Shown here: positions 6,732-9,177 of the stretch, one piece after another
Layout of the letters: the number at the start of each line of letters is the position of its first letter
Position numbering within the stretch: position 1 is the first letter of the stretch
NCBI GenBank assembly: GCA_021849995.1
Contig: JAJZSC010000087.1
Location: forward strand, 1-9,177
Length of the DNA: 9,177 nt
DNA from: Bacillota bacterium
GTDB taxonomy: Bacteria; Bacillota; Desulfitobacteriia; Desulfitobacteriales; Desulfitobacteriaceae
Reading direction: 5' to 3'
Notes under the pieces: generated by a model
Told to the model about the DNA's origin: nothing
Seen by the model: only the letters and a program-made list of their open reading frames with translations
The model's database searches: none
Position numbers and translations under genes: made by a program

Positions 6732-7366
6732 TTAGGGTTGTGATAGCAGACGACCACCCTTTACTTAGAGAAGGTCTAAGACGTATTCTAGAGTTTGAAC
6801 AGGATATTGATGTAGTCACTGAAGTTGGAGACGGTCAAGGTGCTATAAATATTGCAAGGTCGAAAAACTTCGATATCCTATTAATGGATTTAAATATGCC
6901 TGGTGTTAATGGTCTTGAAGCCTGCAGGGTTATACGAAGGGAGAAACCTAACATCGGTATACTTGTCCTTACTGTGGACGACTCAGATGAAAAAGTTTTT
7001 CAAGTCCTTCAATTAGGAGTAGCCGGCTATTTGCTCAAAGATGTTGATCCTAGAACACTGGTTGAATCTATTCGCAAGGTTTTCTCTGGACAACCAATTC
7101 TTTCTCCAACAGTTACTGGTAAGCTGCTCGGACAGCTAGCTCACCCAAATATTCCTAAAGAGACTTATGGTTTAAGTGATCGGGAACTTGAGATATTAAC
7201 CCATATTGTGCGTGGATCTTCAAATCGAGAAATAGGAAAGTCTTTGTATATTAGCGAAAAGACTGTTAAAAACCATCTGTCGAGCATTTTCCGAAAATTA
7301 GAAGTCGATGACAGAACACAGGCTGCTTTAAAAGCAGTTAAACTTAAATTGGTGAATTTTGAATAA
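6728..7366 (+). CDS. degU: DegU-like NarL/LuxR-family response regulator
   Basis: This is a DNA-binding transcription factor controlled by phosphorylation from the adjacent kinase. In the 212-residue product the receiver domain (1-120) has the acidic pair D8-D9, phospho-acceptor D54 in LLMDLNMPG, T82 and K104 in GYLLKD. A short linker leads to a LuxR-type helix-turn-helix (about 148-205) with LSDRELEIL, SNREIGKSLYISEKTVKNHL and SSIFRKL. Bacillus DegU is slightly longer (229). The start overlaps the kinase stop as ATGA, and only a weak GAGAGTG (6714-6720) precedes it, so translational coupling to degS is likely. All receiver residues needed for phosphorylation are present. The regulon cannot be told from the sequence; neighbouring genes are candidates only. 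Confidence 0.9.
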   Translation: MIRVVIADDHPLLREGLRRILEFEQDIDVVTEVGDGQGAINIARSKNFDILLMDLNMPGVNGLEACRVIRREKPNIGILVLTVDDSDEKVFQVLQLGVAGYLLKDVDPRTLVESIRKVFSGQPILSPTVTGKLLGQLAHPNIPKETYGLSDRELEILTHIVRGSSNREIGKSLYISEKTVKNHLSSIFRKLEVDDRTQAALKAVKLKLVNFE

Positions 7367-7386
7367 CTTATTGAAGTGTCTATAAT
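7359..7386 (+). promoter_or_regulatory. Probable sigma-A promoter for the beta-CASP gene, overlapping the degU 3' end
   Basis: A perfect -10 box TATAAT (7381-7386) follows TTGAAT (7359-7364, four of six matches to the -35 consensus) at a spacing of 16 bases. The -35 box lies in the last codons and stop of degU. A start near 7393 would give a leader of about 28 bases that includes the GGAGG at 7410-7414. No terminator separates degU from this point, so read-through from degSU is also possible. Confidence 0.55.
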
Positions 7387-7420
7387 AGTACTTAATACTT
7401 ACCATGTTTGGAGGTATTTG

Positions 7421-9139
7421 ATGAAAATTAGCTTTATGGGCGCTGCCCAAGTTGTCACTGGATCATCCTACCTTTTAGAGACAAATGATTACCGCCTTCT
7501 TATTGACTGCGGAATGTTTCAGGGTTCAAAAGCTTTAAAAGAGCTAAATTATGGGGAGTTTCCTTATAATCCGGCAAGCTTGGACGCAGTAATATTAACC
7601 CATGCCCACACGGATCATTCTGGACTATTGCCCAAACTAATCAAACATGGCTTTACAGGCAAAATATGGGCTACTTTAGAGACTACAAAACTCTGTTCAG
7701 TTATGCTTCCTGATAGTGGTCATATACAAGAGATGGAAGTAGAGCGTAAAAATCGAAAACGAAGCAGAGCAGGACTACCGCCTCTAGAGCCGATTTATAC
7801 GGCTGAGGAAGCGCGAGCTACTCAAGATTATTTCTCTGCAGTTAATTATGGTCAAAAAATTGTTTTATCTCCGTCCATCACATTCCAATTCTATGACGCT
7901 GGTCATATTTTGGGTTCTGCCCATGTACTTTTAGAAGTAAAAGATTTTGATACCACCAAAAAATTGCTTTTCTCTGGCGATATTGGGAATACTAATCAAC
8001 CTTTTATCGAAGATCCAAGCATCATTAATGAAGCTGATATTGTTATAATGGAAACTACCTACGGGAATCGTCTGCATCAGGATAAAGCCAATCGCATGGA
8101 ACAATTAGCTGAGATAATTCGATCTACATCAATAGCAGGAGGGAATCTAGTAATCCCCGCTTTTGCAATAGAACGAACACAAGATTTACTGTACTACCTG
8201 AAAAAACTACAAACTGATAACAAAATCCCCATACTTAAAATATATGTTGACAGCCCATTGGCGATTGCTGCAACTAGGATTTTCCAGGAAAACACCTCTA
8301 ACTTTGATGACGAGACCCAAGCCTTAATCGAAAAAGGGGAAAACCCTTTATTTATGCCAAACCTGAGTTTTAGCGAAACTAAAGAAGATTCAATGGCTTT
8401 AAACCTTATAGAAGGTGGAGCCATTTTAATAGCCGCTAGCGGAATGGCTGACGCAGGTAGAATTAAACACCATTTAAAGCATAACCTTTGGCGTGAGAAT
8501 TCAACTATCTTATTTGTAGGATATCAAGCCCAGGGTACCTTAGGACGTAAGCTCCTTGAAGGGGCTAAAGAGGTTACAATCCATGGTGAGAATATAGCCG
8601 TAAAAGCCAATATAAGACAAATAGACGGCTTGTCCGCGCACGCTGATCAAGCCGAACTTTTACGATGGTTATCTTCTCTCGCTGATAAAACTGAAAGAAT
8701 AATTCTTATTCACGGAGAACCTGATTCACAAGCAGAATTCTCATTAAAGGTTCAGGAACGTTTTGGCAAAGTTCCACTTATTCCACAATTAGGAGAGACT
8801 TTTGAATTTATAGAAAATAAACTAATAAGACATGCCCCAGAACAAGCATGGATTAAACCTCTAGAAGATGATATTCAGGTTCCCTCTCAGCAGAAATCTG
8901 TTTCTCAGATTTCCAAACTGTATTTACCTCAGCAGCCAAGTCTTTTACCAACGTTTAATAAGAAGACTGACAGACGAGTTAGCCAATCTCAAGTTAATAA
9001 AGCTTATGTTCGTTTACGCCATCGCCTAAAATCTCTCATAGATAACGGTAGAAGGACTCAAACTCTAGATCGGGTACTTAAAATTCTTGAGAGCATGACT
9101 AAATGGTTAGAAGAACAAGAACGTGAAACTAAGCATTAA
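7421..9139 (+). CDS. Metallo-beta-lactamase/beta-CASP RNA hydrolase (YSH1/CPSF73-like)
   Basis: This is a zinc-dependent hydrolase of the RNA-processing beta-CASP group, probably an endo- or exoribonuclease in the cytoplasm. The 572-residue product has the metal motif HAHTDH (61-66), then H162 and H168 in DAGHILGSAH, D187 in FSGDIGN, a beta-CASP insert beginning after ETTYGNR (211-217), motif B histidines in GRIKHHLKHN (346-355), and the C-terminal RMMBL part with GLSAHADQ (H407) and ILIHGEP (H431). The start is ATG 7421 with GGAGG (7410-7414) six bases upstream; an in-frame upstream ATG at 7376 would add 15 residues unlike the family and lacks a ribosome binding site. Residues beyond about 475 form an extra tail: a polar linker (480-520) and a basic, helical stretch (525-570). 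It could instead act on a non-RNA substrate, but the beta-CASP motifs favour nucleic acid. Confidence 0.9.
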   Translation: MKISFMGAAQVVTGSSYLLETNDYRLLIDCGMFQGSKALKELNYGEFPYNPASLDAVILTHAHTDHSGLLPKLIKHGFTGKIWATLETTKLCSVMLPDSGHIQEMEVERKNRKRSRAGLPPLEPIYTAEEARATQDYFSAVNYGQKIVLSPSITFQFYDAGHILGSAHVLLEVKDFDTTKKLLFSGDIGNTNQPFIEDPSIINEADIVIMETTYGNRLHQDKANRMEQLAEIIRSTSIAGGNLVIPAFAIERTQDLLYYLKKLQTDNKIPILKIYVDSPLAIAATRIFQENTSNFDDETQALIEKGENPLFMPNLSFSETKEDSMALNLIEGGAILIAASGMADAGRIKHHLKHNLWRENSTILFVGYQAQGTLGRKLLEGAKEVTIHGENIAVKANIRQIDGLSAHADQAELLRWLSSLADKTERIILIHGEPDSQAEFSLKVQERFGKVPLIPQLGETFEFIENKLIRHAPEQAWIKPLEDDIQVPSQQKSVSQISKLYLPQQPSLLPTFNKKTDRRVSQSQVNKAYVRLRHRLKSLIDNGRRTQTLDRVLKILESMTKWLEEQERETKH

Positions 9140-9177
9140 ATCCAGGCATATTCAGCAGTCTGTCTCTTTATTCCTGC

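Noticed and set aside
6466..6735. Forward open frame of 89 codons within degS, and another at 3355-3546 within acsE
   Set aside because: They overlap conserved kinase and methyltransferase domains in another frame and encode no plausible protein.
8893..8913. Eight-pair hairpin GAAATCTG/CAGATTTC with a five-base loop
   Set aside because: It lies within the coding sequence of the beta-CASP gene, encodes ordinary tail residues and has no T run; likely chance.
1..9177. CRISPR arrays, tRNA or rRNA genes, insertion sequences
   Set aside because: I saw no regularly spaced repeats, no tRNA-like cloverleaf, no rRNA sequence and no transposase frame on either strand.

Overview
The window is AT-rich, all genes are on the + strand, and the layout is that of a low-GC anaerobic Firmicute. 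The protein sequences resemble Moorella-type acetogens in the left third and Bacillus-type DegS/DegU in the right half. I infer an acetogenic, sulfate-reducing or dehalorespiring clostridial relative of the Desulfosporosinus/Desulfitobacterium kind. This rests on gene content and remembered family sequences, not on a database search.

Region 1 (1-3872) is the 3' part of a Wood-Ljungdahl (acetyl-CoA pathway) operon. It holds the C-terminal part of AcsV/RACo (ATP-dependent reductive activator of the corrinoid protein, cut by the window edge), CooC (ATPase that matures the nickel site of CO dehydrogenase/acetyl-CoA synthase), AcsD (small subunit of the corrinoid iron-sulfur protein) and AcsE (methyltetrahydrofolate:corrinoid protein methyltransferase). 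A strong intrinsic terminator at 3834-3872 closes the operon. The four genes fit one job: AcsE passes the methyl group from methyl-THF to the corrinoid protein of which AcsD is a subunit, AcsV rescues that protein when its cobalt is oxidised, and CooC matures the Ni-enzyme that uses the methyl group. acsA, acsB and acsC are not in the window and may lie upstream.

Region 2 (3873-5503) is a single gene for an unrecognised 489-residue protein: helical N-terminus, about 300 residues of Ser/Thr-rich probably disordered linker, and a compact C-terminal alpha/beta domain. It has its own strong ribosome binding site, an upstream inverted repeat and a modest terminator.

Region 3 (5473-7366) is a DegS-DegU two-component pair joined by an ATGA overlap. 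The kinase is soluble and HisKA_3 type; the regulator is NarL/LuxR type. The leader in front of degS is the most unusual non-coding feature here. Twenty-five consecutive bases at 5473-5497, which include the upstream terminator hairpin, can pair with 5556-5585 and occlude the degS Shine-Dalgarno sequence.

Region 4 (7359-9139) is a metallo-beta-lactamase/beta-CASP RNase-like gene, probably read from a promoter that overlaps the end of degU. The window ends 38 bases after its stop codon.
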